Shown: positions 49,221 through 57,534 of the stretch, piece after piece
How the letters are laid out: every line of letters begins with the position of its first letter
How positions within the stretch are numbered: position 1 is the first letter of the stretch
From: Microbacterium aerolatum
Lineage (GTDB): Bacteria > Actinomycetota > Actinomycetes > Actinomycetales > Microbacteriaceae
Length of the DNA: 64,000 bases
Direction of reading: 5' to 3'
NCBI RefSeq assembly: GCF_007988825.1
Contig: NZ_BJUW01000006.1
Span: forward strand, 62,001 to 126,000
Notes under the pieces: generated by a model
The model's database searches: none
What the model was told of the DNA's origin: nothing
Seen by the model: the letters and a program-made list of their open reading frames with translations, nothing else
Position numbers and translations under genes: made by a program

Positions 49221-50591
49221 GTGCTTTCTGAAGACTCCGCCGCCGATGAGAGTCAGATCGAGAAGGCACGATCAGCAGACGCACTCACCCGTCTACGCGT
49301 GTGGGTCCGAACCAGCATGGCGGATCCGGTCCTGCGGACACTCGTCACCGCAACCGCCGTGTCACGCATCGGCCGCGGCGTGTTCTTCGCGATCACCGTT
49401 CTCTTCTTCACGCAGATCATCGGACTCAGCGGCACCCAGGCCGCTGTCGTCCTCGCCGCCGCGAGCGGTTTCGGGGTGGCTGCGTCGTTCCTCGGCGGCT
49501 GGCTGGCCGATCGCTGGAGCGCGCGACGGCTGACATTCGCGTTCGAAGCGCTCGGAGGCCTGTTCCTGATCGGCTACGCCTTCGTCGGCGACTTCGTCAG
49601 CGCGCTGGTCATCGCGTGCGCGGGGAACTTCTTCGACACCATCGGTCATTCCGCGCGCTCCGCGATCATCGCCCGCGGCTTCTCCCCCGACAAGCGGGTA
49701 CACGCGAGGGCCGTGCTGCGCACCGTCACCAACCTCTCCATCGCGCTCGGCGCAGGCATCGCGGCGGTGGCGCTGGCGAGCGGGACCGCATGGGCGTATC
49801 GGGCGGTCATCGTCGTGGCCGGCGCTCTGGGCGTGCTCGGAGCGCTCGCGCTGCTGCGACTGCCGGCACGAGTCGACGCGCCCGCCCGCGCGATCGTCGA
49901 ACCTGTGCGCACGGAGACGGGATCGATCGACACCTCGGCGAACAAGGCTGCCGCGCGGGCGTCACGTCGCGACTGGAATCGGCGTTCGCCATGGCGCGAC
50001 CCGCGCTACCTGCTGCTGTCCCTGCTCTCGGCGATCTTCGGCATGCAGTTCGGCGTCGCGGAGGTCGGGATGCCGTTGTGGATCACCACCGCCACGAACG
50101 CGCCGGAGGTAATGGTCGCGATCCTGCTGATCGTGAACACCACGCTGGTGGTGATCTTCCAGGTGCCGATGTCGCGCGGCACCCACGACATCCGCACCGC
50201 CGGCCGAGTCACGATGCTCGCCGGCTGGCTGATGGCCGCCGCATGCATCGTCTATGCGCTCTCCGCAGGGCTGCCCGCGTGGTTCGCGATCGTGGTGCTC
50301 GTCATCGCGGCCGTCGGCCACACGTTCGCCGAAGTCCTCTCGCAGGCCGGGGCGTGGGGGCTCAGCTTCGAGTTGGCGGATCCTGAACGCGCCGGCGCAT
50401 ACCAGGGCGTCTTCGGCATGGGCTTCTCCATCTCGGCGCTCGCGGCACCGATCCTGGTCAACGCGACCGCCATCGAACTCGGGTTCGCGGGCTGGGCCAT
50501 CCTCGCCGTCATCTTCCTCGGATCGGCGCTGGGCATCGCCGCGATCGCGCATCGCGCGACGACCGCCGTGGAGCCGCGCATCGCCGACTGA
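49221..50591 (+). CDS. MFS transporter
   Basis: 456 aa from a GTG with GAGGA five bases upstream. Twelve helices, with the loop GGWLADRWSARRLTFAFEALGG matching the helix 2-3 signature of drug-type exporters and a longer central loop rich in Arg and Ala. The substrate is unknown. It is convergent with the ABC transporter group downstream, 36 bases between the ends. Confidence 0.88.
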   Translation: MLSEDSAADESQIEKARSADALTRLRVWVRTSMADPVLRTLVTATAVSRIGRGVFFAITVLFFTQIIGLSGTQAAVVLAAASGFGVAASFLGGWLADRWSARRLTFAFEALGGLFLIGYAFVGDFVSALVIACAGNFFDTIGHSARSAIIARGFSPDKRVHARAVLRTVTNLSIALGAGIAAVALASGTAWAYRAVIVVAGALGVLGALALLRLPARVDAPARAIVEPVRTETGSIDTSANKAAARASRRDWNRRSPWRDPRYLLLSLLSAIFGMQFGVAEVGMPLWITTATNAPEVMVAILLIVNTTLVVIFQVPMSRGTHDIRTAGRVTMLAGWLMAAACIVYALSAGLPAWFAIVVLVIAAVGHTFAEVLSQAGAWGLSFELADPERAGAYQGVFGMGFSISALAAPILVNATAIELGFAGWAILAVIFLGSALGIAAIAHRATTAVEPRIAD

Positions 50592-50627
50592 GCGGCGGCG
50601 CGACCTCACGCCCGGCCGGGACTCGCG

Positions 50628-51446
50628 TCAGAGCACAGCCGAGAGGAAGTCCCTGGTGCGCTGCTCCTGCGGGTCGCTGAAGATCTGCTCGGGGGTGCCC
50701 TCCTCGACGATGCGGCCGCTGTCGAACATCAGCACCCGGTTCGACACGTCTCGCGCGAACTGCATCTCGTGCGTCACGATCAGCATCGTCACATCCGTGT
50801 CCCGGGCGATGTCGCGCAGGATGTTCAGCACCTCGCCGACCACCTCGGGGTCGAGGGCGCTGGTGACCTCATCGAGCAGCAGGATCTCGGGCTCCATAGC
50901 GAGCGCTCGCGCGATCGCCACACGCTGCTGCTGTCCGCCGGAGAGCTGAGTGGGGTGCGCGTTCTCCTTGTCGGGCAGCCCGACCTTCTCGAGCAGGGCG
51001 CGGCCGCGCTCGATGGCATCCTTCTTCGAGAGCCCCAGCACGTGCACCGGCGCCTCGATGATGTTCTCGATCACCGTCATGTTGGGGAACAGGTTGAACT
51101 GCTGGAACACCATCCCGATGCGCTTGCGCATCTCGTTCTTGTGCTTCTCCTTCAGCTCGACCCGCTTGCCGTCCTTCTCATAGTGAGTGAGAGGCTTGCC
51201 GTCGATGAGGATGTATCCCTCGTTCGCCTCCTCCAGCGTCATGACGAGCCGAAGGATGGTGGTCTTGCCGGAGCCGCTGGGCCCGATGAGGGTCACCCGG
51301 TCGCCCTTGCGCACGGTGAAGTCGAGGTCGTGCAGCACGACGTGGTCGCCGAAGCGCTTCTCGACCTTGTTGAAGAGGATCGCCGGCAGCTCGCCGTCAT
51401 CGAGGGTGATCGCACCCGTGTGGGTGTCAAGCGGTGGTGTATTCAA
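50628..51446 (-). CDS. Polar amino acid/ectoine-type ABC transporter ATP-binding protein
   Basis: 272 aa from a TTG at 51446, seven bases after GGAG. Walker A GPSGSGKTTIL, Q-loop GMVFQQFNLFPNMTV, signature LSGGQQQRVAIARAL, Walker B ILLLDEVTSALDPE and the switch HEMQFAR. An insertion with Lys and Glu (THYEKDGKRVELKEKHKNE) lies between Walker A and the Q-loop, as in EhuA-like proteins. It energises the two permeases encoded upstream, overlapping the second by 20 bases. Confidence 0.92.
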   Translation of the reverse strand: MNTPPLDTHTGAITLDDGELPAILFNKVEKRFGDHVVLHDLDFTVRKGDRVTLIGPSGSGKTTILRLVMTLEEANEGYILIDGKPLTHYEKDGKRVELKEKHKNEMRKRIGMVFQQFNLFPNMTVIENIIEAPVHVLGLSKKDAIERGRALLEKVGLPDKENAHPTQLSGGQQQRVAIARALAMEPEILLLDEVTSALDPEVVGEVLNILRDIARDTDVTMLIVTHEMQFARDVSNRVLMFDSGRIVEEGTPEQIFSDPQEQRTRDFLSAVL

Positions 51447-52092
51447 GACGTTTCTCCAATCGCCTGGCCAGCAGCGAGCTCAGCAGGCTCGCGACCAGGT
51501 AGATGAGGCCGGCGATGATGATCGCCTCGACGAAGCGGAAGTTCTTGCTGCCGTACAGCTGCGCCTGGCGCACCATCTCGACGACCGTGATGACCATCAG
51601 GAACGGGGTGTCCTTGAACATCGAGATCACGTAGTTGGCCAGCGCCGGGAGCGTCGAACGCAGCGCCTGAGGGATGATGACGGCGGTCCAGGTGCGCCCC
51701 GGTGACATCGAGAGCGCGGTCGTCGCCTCCCACTGGCCGGGCGGCACCGCGTCGATGCCGGCGCGGTAGACCTCGGCCATGTAGGTGGCGTAGTGGATGC
51801 CGATGATGATGGTGCCGAGGATGAGCGGGGACACCGTCGTGAAGACGTAGTACGCGAAGAGCAGCTGCACCACCAGCGGGGTCATCCGGATGAAGTTCAT
51901 CACGAGCGTGATCACCGCGCTCACCGGCCGCGGCGTGGTGCGGCGACCGAGGGCGATGACCAGGCCCAGCACGGCGGCGATGATGCTGCCGATGATCGTC
52001 ACGACGAGCGTGACGGTGAGGAACTTCTCGAGGATCTCCGGGAAGGCCGCCGCGGCGTGGTCCCAGCTCCAGAAACTGTTGTCGTCGTTCAT
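51427..52092 (-). CDS. ABC transporter permease (HisM/EhuD-like)
   Basis: 221 aa from the ATG at 52092. Five helices with the EAA loop GQWEATTALSMSPGRTWTAVIIPQALRSTLPALANYVISM that contacts the ATPase. The N-terminal FPEILEKFLTVTLVVTIIGS resembles EhuD of the hydroxyectoine/ectoine importers. It overlaps the first permease by four bases (ATGA) and forms a heterodimer with it. Confidence 0.92.
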   Translation of the reverse strand: MNDDNSFWSWDHAAAAFPEILEKFLTVTLVVTIIGSIIAAVLGLVIALGRRTTPRPVSAVITLVMNFIRMTPLVVQLLFAYYVFTTVSPLILGTIIIGIHYATYMAEVYRAGIDAVPPGQWEATTALSMSPGRTWTAVIIPQALRSTLPALANYVISMFKDTPFLMVITVVEMVRQAQLYGSKNFRFVEAIIIAGLIYLVASLLSSLLARRLEKRLEYTTA

Positions 52093-52823
52093 CCGAACTG
52101 GCCCGCCCCCTTGGCGTCTGGAATCGGCGTCGAGGTGATGGTGTCGCGCCACTTCCCGCCCTGTCCGAGACGGTGCTTGGCGCGGGTCTCAAGGGCGTTC
52201 ATGCCCAGCGTGAGCAGGTAGGCGATCGCGAAGTAGATCAGCAGTCCCAGCCCGTAGGCGAAGAAGACGTCGGTCTGCACCCGGAGGCGGTTCAGCTCGG
52301 CGGTGAGGTCGACGATCGTGATCAGGTAGACGACCGCCGTTCCCTTCAGCAGCTGGATCAGCAGGTTGTTCAGCGAGGGCAGCATCAGCGCCCACGCCTG
52401 CGGGAAGATCACGCGCCACATGCGCTGCGTGCGCGACATGCTCAGCGCCGTCGTCGCCTCCCACTGGCCGGCATCGACGGAGTTGATCGACCCGCGCACG
52501 ATCTCGGCGCCGTAGGCCCCGTAGTTCAGCCCGAGCGCCAGGATGCCGGTGAAGACGGCGGGCAGCTCGATGTTGAACGGCGGCAGCGGCAGTACGAAGA
52601 AGAAGAAGAACAGCTGGACCAGCAGCGACGTCCCGCGGAACAGCTCGATGACGATGCGCGCGAACCCGCGCGGGATGATGTTGTCGAATCGTGCCAGCAG
52701 GCCCAACCCGATGGCGACGACGATCGCCAGGAGAGCGCCGCCCACGGTCAGCTGCAGGGTGATGAACACCCCTTCAAGCAGATAGGGCAGCGCACTCCCG
52801 AGCGCTTCGAGATTCTCAGTCAC
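52089..52823 (-). CDS. ABC transporter permease (HisQ/EhuC-like)
   Basis: 244 aa. Five helices including a run of Phe (QLFFFFFVLPLPPF) in helix 2, and the EAA loop AGQWEATTALSMSRTQRMWRVIFPQAWALMLPSL. The last 25 residues are a basic tail. It lies 19 bases after the binding-protein gene. Confidence 0.92.
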   Translation of the reverse strand: MTENLEALGSALPYLLEGVFITLQLTVGGALLAIVVAIGLGLLARFDNIIPRGFARIVIELFRGTSLLVQLFFFFFVLPLPPFNIELPAVFTGILALGLNYGAYGAEIVRGSINSVDAGQWEATTALSMSRTQRMWRVIFPQAWALMLPSLNNLLIQLLKGTAVVYLITIVDLTAELNRLRVQTDVFFAYGLGLLIYFAIAYLLTLGMNALETRAKHRLGQGGKWRDTITSTPIPDAKGAGQFG

Positions 52824-52842
52824 GTCAGTGCGGGATCAGGCC

Positions 52843-53736
52843 TCAGCCGAGCTCGCCCGAGCAGAGCTGCTCGGTGGTGAGATCTGCCGGGGGCAGGTTC
52901 TCGGCGGTGAAGCCGAACTCTTCGACCAGGCCGAGGTAGGTGCTCTCATCGGCGGTGATCTTAGCGAGCTCCTCGTTGTAAGCCTCGAGCAGCTCGGTGT
53001 CGTCCTGGCGGAACACCGTGGCGCCCGCGCCGATCTGCTCGACGCCGTCGATCTCCTGCACGAACGCGTCCGTGGTCTCGACGTCGTCCATGTTCTCGGT
53101 CATCCAATTCATCGAGACCGCGGTGAGCGCGAACGCGTCGGCACGGCCGGCCTGCACGACCTCGATGCCGGCGGTCGCGCTGTCGACCTGAATGACGTTG
53201 GAGATGCCGAGGTCGGAGGCGTATCCCTCTTCGATCGCACCTGACTGCACGGCGAGCGTCACGTCTCCGCCGCCTGCGGCGATCGAGTCGAGGTCGCTCA
53301 GGTTCTTCGGGTTGCCGGTGGGGACGACCAGGGCGGTCGTGTACATGATCTCGGGGTCGCTGAACGCAGCCTCTGCGCAGCGATCGGGGAGGATCGACAT
53401 GCCGGCGCTGACGACATCCCAGCGTCCGGCGTTGAGGCCGGGGATGAGGGAGTTCCAGTCGACCTCTTCGATCTCGAGGTTGTCGATGCCGAGGTTGCTG
53501 AAGATCTCCTTGTGCATGGCGATCGTGGCGCCGGTGGCCTCGCCGTCCTCGACCCAGGAGTAGGGCTGCTCGGAGGCGACCGCGAGGGTGATGGTGCCCT
53601 CTTCCTGTGCCTTCTCAAGCGTGTTCATGCCTTCGGTGTCCCCGCCGCCGCCCGATGCGCACCCGGCCAGAAGGCCGAGGGTCAGGGTGCCGATCGCCGC
53701 CGTGGCGATGCCGATCCGTGTCGTTCTCTTCGTCAT
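52843..53736 (-). CDS. Solute-binding lipoprotein (EhuB-like)
   Basis: 297 aa from the ATG at 53736. A lipoprotein signal with lipobox LLAGC (Cys at about 26) and a Gly-Ser linker. The family 3 binding fold starts LEKAQEEGTITLAVASEQPYSWVEDG. The segment LIPGLNAGRWDVVSAGMSILPDRCAEAAFSDPE closely follows the pattern of EhuB, the ectoine/hydroxyectoine receptor, though amino acids remain possible. It hands its ligand to the two permeases and would let the cell use or store a compatible solute. Confidence 0.88.
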   Translation of the reverse strand: MTKRTTRIGIATAAIGTLTLGLLAGCASGGGGDTEGMNTLEKAQEEGTITLAVASEQPYSWVEDGEATGATIAMHKEIFSNLGIDNLEIEEVDWNSLIPGLNAGRWDVVSAGMSILPDRCAEAAFSDPEIMYTTALVVPTGNPKNLSDLDSIAAGGGDVTLAVQSGAIEEGYASDLGISNVIQVDSATAGIEVVQAGRADAFALTAVSMNWMTENMDDVETTDAFVQEIDGVEQIGAGATVFRQDDTELLEAYNEELAKITADESTYLGLVEEFGFTAENLPPADLTTEQLCSGELG

Positions 53737-53846
53737 GATGTCCTCGCGTTCCGTATCGGGTTGCGTTCGCGGGCGCGCCGCAGGCGGCCGTTGACCGTGC
53801 CCCAGACTAAGGAATATGTCAGGATATGTACAGTCAGACGCGCAGA

Positions 53847-53864
53847 TTGTCGACACGTATACAA
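53847..53864. promoter_or_regulatory. Operator-like site for the GntR/FCD regulator
   Basis: TTGT-N2-AC-N2-GT-N2-ACAA is an 18-base imperfect palindrome in the divergent gap. On the minus strand it overlaps TCGACA, a possible -35 box 17 bases from TACATA, in front of the binding-protein gene. Such symmetric TTGT...ACAA sites suit GntR-family dimers. Confidence 0.5.
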
Positions 53865-53988
53865 AAACGTGATCTTGAGGCAGACTGAATCGCCGAGTCG
53901 ACTTCGCATCCGGACGCGGAGCATCGACAATGAGATGTCCGCTGTTTCGCGCACGACATGACGGCGGCTACGGGCTGAAGGGATGCAC

Positions 53989-54750
53989 ATGGCCTCACAC
54001 ACTCCGCGCTCGGTGACCCCGATCTCGATGGTTCGCGTGGCGCGCCCGTCGACCGTCGACCTGATCACCGCCGAGCTGCGCAAGGCCATCTTCACCGGAG
54101 CCCTGCCGGTGGGCAGTCCGATCGGCGAGGTCGAGATGTCCTCGCAGCTCGGCGTCAGCCGGAGCCCGCTGCGGGAGTCCACGCAGCGCCTCGTGCAGGA
54201 GGGTCTGCTCACGGCATCCCCCGGCCGGGGAATGCGGGTCAGCGTCATCGGACCCGAGCACGTGGCCGACGTCTACGACGCCCGACTCGCGATCGAGGCG
54301 CAGGCGGCGCGACTGATCATCAAGACCGGTGCCTCGGCGGTCATCGGCTCGATCGAGCGCGCCTACGCGACGCTGGTCGAGGCCAGCAAGGGCGAGGATG
54401 CCGTCGCCATCGGTGACGCCGACATCGAGTTCCACCGGCTGCTCGTCGACTCCGCAGGCAGCCGCCGCCTGAGCCACTACATGTCGACGCTCGTGATCGA
54501 GACGCGCATCGCCAGCTTCAGCGATCCGAACGGCTACACGGTGCGACGTTCCATCTCGGAGACGTACCGTCAGCTGCTCGACGCGCTCGCCGCAGGCGAC
54601 ACGTCAGCGGCGTTCGCGGCACTCGAGCAGCAGTTCGCCGAGGCCGTCGCACGGCTGACCGGCGAGGACGAGGACGTCGATACGGTCGAGCGCCCCGTCA
54701 CCGAGGCGATCCCGACCATGACGCCGATCGAGTTCACCGACGAGGTCTGA
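53989..54750 (+). CDS. GntR-family regulator, FCD subfamily
   Basis: 253 aa from the ATG at 53989, six bases after GAAGGG; an ATG two codons earlier overlaps that site. Winged helix at about 20-85 (VDLITAELRKAIFTGALPVGSPIGEVEMSSQLGVSRSPLREST), FCD effector domain at about 95-225 with the metal-ligand-like pattern DIEFHRLLVDSAGSRRL. It is divergent from the Ehu-like operon and most likely represses it. Effector unknown; an ectoine or amino-acid breakdown product would fit. Confidence 0.9.
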   Translation: MASHTPRSVTPISMVRVARPSTVDLITAELRKAIFTGALPVGSPIGEVEMSSQLGVSRSPLRESTQRLVQEGLLTASPGRGMRVSVIGPEHVADVYDARLAIEAQAARLIIKTGASAVIGSIERAYATLVEASKGEDAVAIGDADIEFHRLLVDSAGSRRLSHYMSTLVIETRIASFSDPNGYTVRRSISETYRQLLDALAAGDTSAAFAALEQQFAEAVARLTGEDEDVDTVERPVTEAIPTMTPIEFTDEV

Positions 54751-54753
54751 CCC

Positions 54754-57396
54754 TCACTTCTTCGGCGACAGCACCAGGGTGTCGACGGTCGCCTCGTCCA
54801 CGGCATCCGGCGTGTAGGCCCAGACGGTCTGGATGCCGGCGGCCCAGTTCTCGGTCTGATCGACGTAGTGCGGGTGGAAGGTGTGGCCGGACGCGCCGGT
54901 GAGGTGGTTCCACGATGAGGCGTCGAAGTCGGCCAGGTCGATGACCATGCGCATCGAGGGCACCGTCGTGGTCGCGTACGACTCGCCGATCATCCAGCCT
55001 GTCGCGTTGACGACCGATGCGCCGCCGCCGACCGGGTACGGGCCGCGGTTGAAGAGCATCTCGATCGGGGCGATGCCGGAGGAGCCGAACGTCTCGTTCG
55101 TCAGGGTGATCGCGTGCAGGCCGCCCCAGTTCCAGCGCGAGGCGGCGGTGCCCTGCAGGGACACGAGTTCGTCATAGGCCTGCTCGGCAGAGAGGGCGAG
55201 CATCTCCTCCATGCCGGACACGTCTATCTGCTCGTTGGTCCACAGCGGATCGGCCGGGTCGTCGAGCAGCGCGTCGACCACCGTGAACAGGCGGCCCTGG
55301 CCGCCGTACGGCAGCGGCTGCTCGCGGTTGGCGAAAAGGTTCAGCACCAGGTTCGACCAGAGCACGTTGGTGTACGCCGCGGCGGGGGAGTCGGCGTTGT
55401 TCTGCGCGTCCCACGTGCGCAGCAGCGCCACCGCCTCCTGCGGCCCCTTGCCTTCTACCTCGACGTCGCCCATCACCGTGGCGAGCTTCTTGCCGATCCA
55501 CATCTCGTTGTCGTTCTGGATGTCGCGCAGGTCGGCGGCCGTGAGGGGACCGGCGGCGGCCTTGCGCTCGATCAGATGCGCGATACGCGCGGCGCGGTAG
55601 CCGTAGTCCCAGTCGCGGGAGAGGAAGTGGTCGTAGTCGTCGGTGACGATGGCGTTGTTCGCCGTGACGATGTAGCCGGAGCTCGGGTTGTACGACACCG
55701 GCAGCTCGTCGAAGGGAATGTAGTCGGTCCAGTCGTACGCGCTGTCCCAGCCGGGCTGCGGCAACCAGCCGTCGCCCGCGCCGCGGATGGGCAGCCGACC
55801 CGGTGCCTGATAGCCGATGTTGCCGTCGACGTCCGCGTAGATGAGGTTCTGAGCGGGGACGTCGAACAGGGACGCCGCCTTGCGGAAGCCGTCGAAGTCC
55901 CGCGCCGTGTTCAGTGCGAACAGCGCCCGTGCGGTCGTGCCGGGGTCCAGGGCGGTCCAGCGCAGGCTCACGGCGTACTCGCCGGACATGCCGGCGGCGG
56001 CATCCGTCTCGCCCTGGCTGAGGCCAGTGCCGTCGGCCCAGACCTCGCCGTCGGCGATGGCAGTGAAGTCGTCGGTGAGACCGGAGATGATCGGGCCGTG
56101 CACGGTGGAGCGGATCGTGAGGTCGATGTCGTCACCACCGGCCACCTTGATGGTCTCCTCGCGGACGTCGAGCGGCTCGAGAGCGCCGTCGCGCCAGTAC
56201 TCGTCTCCGTCGACCTTCTCGACATACAGGTCTGCCACGTCGGTGGTGAGGTTCGTGAAGCCCCAGGCGACCCGGTCGTTGTGGCCGATGACGACGCCCG
56301 GCATGCCCGAGAACGAGAAGCCGCCTACATCGAACGGGCACGCCTCGCTGACCGTCGAGCAGCGCAGCTGCACCTGGTACCAGACGCTCGGCAGCGCCGC
56401 GCCCAGGTGCGGGTCGTTGGCCAGCAGCGGCATCCCGCTCTCGGTCAGCTCGCCGGAGACGACCCACGAGTTGGAGCCGATGCCCTCGCCGGCATCCCCG
56501 AGGAGCATGCTCGCTGCCTCGATGACGGTGTCGGCCTCGGCCCACTCGATCGTCGTGACGGCGTTCTGGATTCCGGCGTCGTCAGCGGGGTCGGTGAAGG
56601 ATGCCGTGGCGGCGTCGGTCTCCAGCGCCGGCACAGTCGAGATCCTCGGGACGATCACGGGGTTCTCGTCGAACGGGTAGGCCGGGTACAGCTGTTCGAG
56701 GAGGGCGAGGCTGTCGTCGGGCGTCGCGGTGTCTCCGGTCTCGGCGACGAGCATCGCTCGCTCGGTCTCGTCCTCGATGTTGGTGCGGAGATCCCAGGCC
56801 ATGGCCTTCAGCCAGGCGACCGAATCCGCCGGTTCCCACGGCTCGATCTCGTAGTCAGCGTTCTGCATGCCGAGAACGGCATATTCGAGGGATACGTCGG
56901 CGCCGTCATTCTCGGCGAGATAGGCGTTCACCCCGTCCGCGTAGGACTGGTAGTACGACAGGCTGGTCTCGTCGAGGGCTTCGACCTCCTGCTCGGCGAT
57001 GTCGCGCCACCCCAGGGTGCGCAGGAACATGTCCGTCGCCGCCTGGGATTCGCCGAACATCTCGGCGACCCGGCCGCTGGTGACGTGCCGGCGGAAGTCC
57101 ATCTCGAAGAAGCGGTCCTGCGCGTGCACGTACCCCTGCGCGTAGAAGAGGTCGGCGGACGAGTCGGCCGTGATGGTCGGCACGTCCAGCGCGTCGCGCT
57201 GCACGGTCACCTGGGACTGCAGGCCGTCGACCTGGAGCTCGCCGGACGTCTGCGGGAAGGAGCGCTGAATCGTCCAGACGACGAAGAACGCGGCAGCGAC
57301 CACGATGACGGTGAGCCCTGCGACGACGAGGAAGGCGATCCTCCCGATCTTGGCGCCGAGGCGCCTGGGGGCAGGGTCAACGGATTCGGTCGTCAT
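54754..57396 (-). CDS. Penicillin acylase-family (Ntn-hydrolase) protein
   Basis: 880 aa from the ATG at 57396; a GTG at 57402 is an alternative. An N-terminal membrane anchor (IAFLVVAGLTVIVVAAAFFVVW) places the enzyme outside the membrane. The alpha chain ends before GIGSNSWVVSG, where the Ser after Gly is the expected autocatalytic cleavage point and nucleophile. NDPHLG, HNDRVAWGFTN and YADVDGNIGYQAPG are conserved beta-chain motifs. Relatives hydrolyse penicillins, acyl-homoserine lactones or other N-acyl amides. The natural substrate is not evident. Its end is three bases from the converging GntR gene. Confidence 0.9.
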   Translation of the reverse strand: MTTESVDPAPRRLGAKIGRIAFLVVAGLTVIVVAAAFFVVWTIQRSFPQTSGELQVDGLQSQVTVQRDALDVPTITADSSADLFYAQGYVHAQDRFFEMDFRRHVTSGRVAEMFGESQAATDMFLRTLGWRDIAEQEVEALDETSLSYYQSYADGVNAYLAENDGADVSLEYAVLGMQNADYEIEPWEPADSVAWLKAMAWDLRTNIEDETERAMLVAETGDTATPDDSLALLEQLYPAYPFDENPVIVPRISTVPALETDAATASFTDPADDAGIQNAVTTIEWAEADTVIEAASMLLGDAGEGIGSNSWVVSGELTESGMPLLANDPHLGAALPSVWYQVQLRCSTVSEACPFDVGGFSFSGMPGVVIGHNDRVAWGFTNLTTDVADLYVEKVDGDEYWRDGALEPLDVREETIKVAGGDDIDLTIRSTVHGPIISGLTDDFTAIADGEVWADGTGLSQGETDAAAGMSGEYAVSLRWTALDPGTTARALFALNTARDFDGFRKAASLFDVPAQNLIYADVDGNIGYQAPGRLPIRGAGDGWLPQPGWDSAYDWTDYIPFDELPVSYNPSSGYIVTANNAIVTDDYDHFLSRDWDYGYRAARIAHLIERKAAAGPLTAADLRDIQNDNEMWIGKKLATVMGDVEVEGKGPQEAVALLRTWDAQNNADSPAAAYTNVLWSNLVLNLFANREQPLPYGGQGRLFTVVDALLDDPADPLWTNEQIDVSGMEEMLALSAEQAYDELVSLQGTAASRWNWGGLHAITLTNETFGSSGIAPIEMLFNRGPYPVGGGASVVNATGWMIGESYATTTVPSMRMVIDLADFDASSWNHLTGASGHTFHPHYVDQTENWAAGIQTVWAYTPDAVDEATVDTLVLSPKK

Positions 57397-57534
57397 CGGC
57401 ACAGCTTTCAGGGTCGCAGGTGGGATTCGGTGTCACCGAATCCCGGAGCGCGTTTCGGGTCCGCGCCCTCGAAGCCTAACCGATCGGGGGATTTCCGGTC
57501 CGAAGACTTGTGGAGGAGTTTCGCCGCCGTGCCG

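Noticed and set aside
52590..52625. Run of AAG/GAA triplets as a regulatory repeat
   Set aside because: It lies inside the permease gene and simply encodes a run of Phe in a membrane helix.
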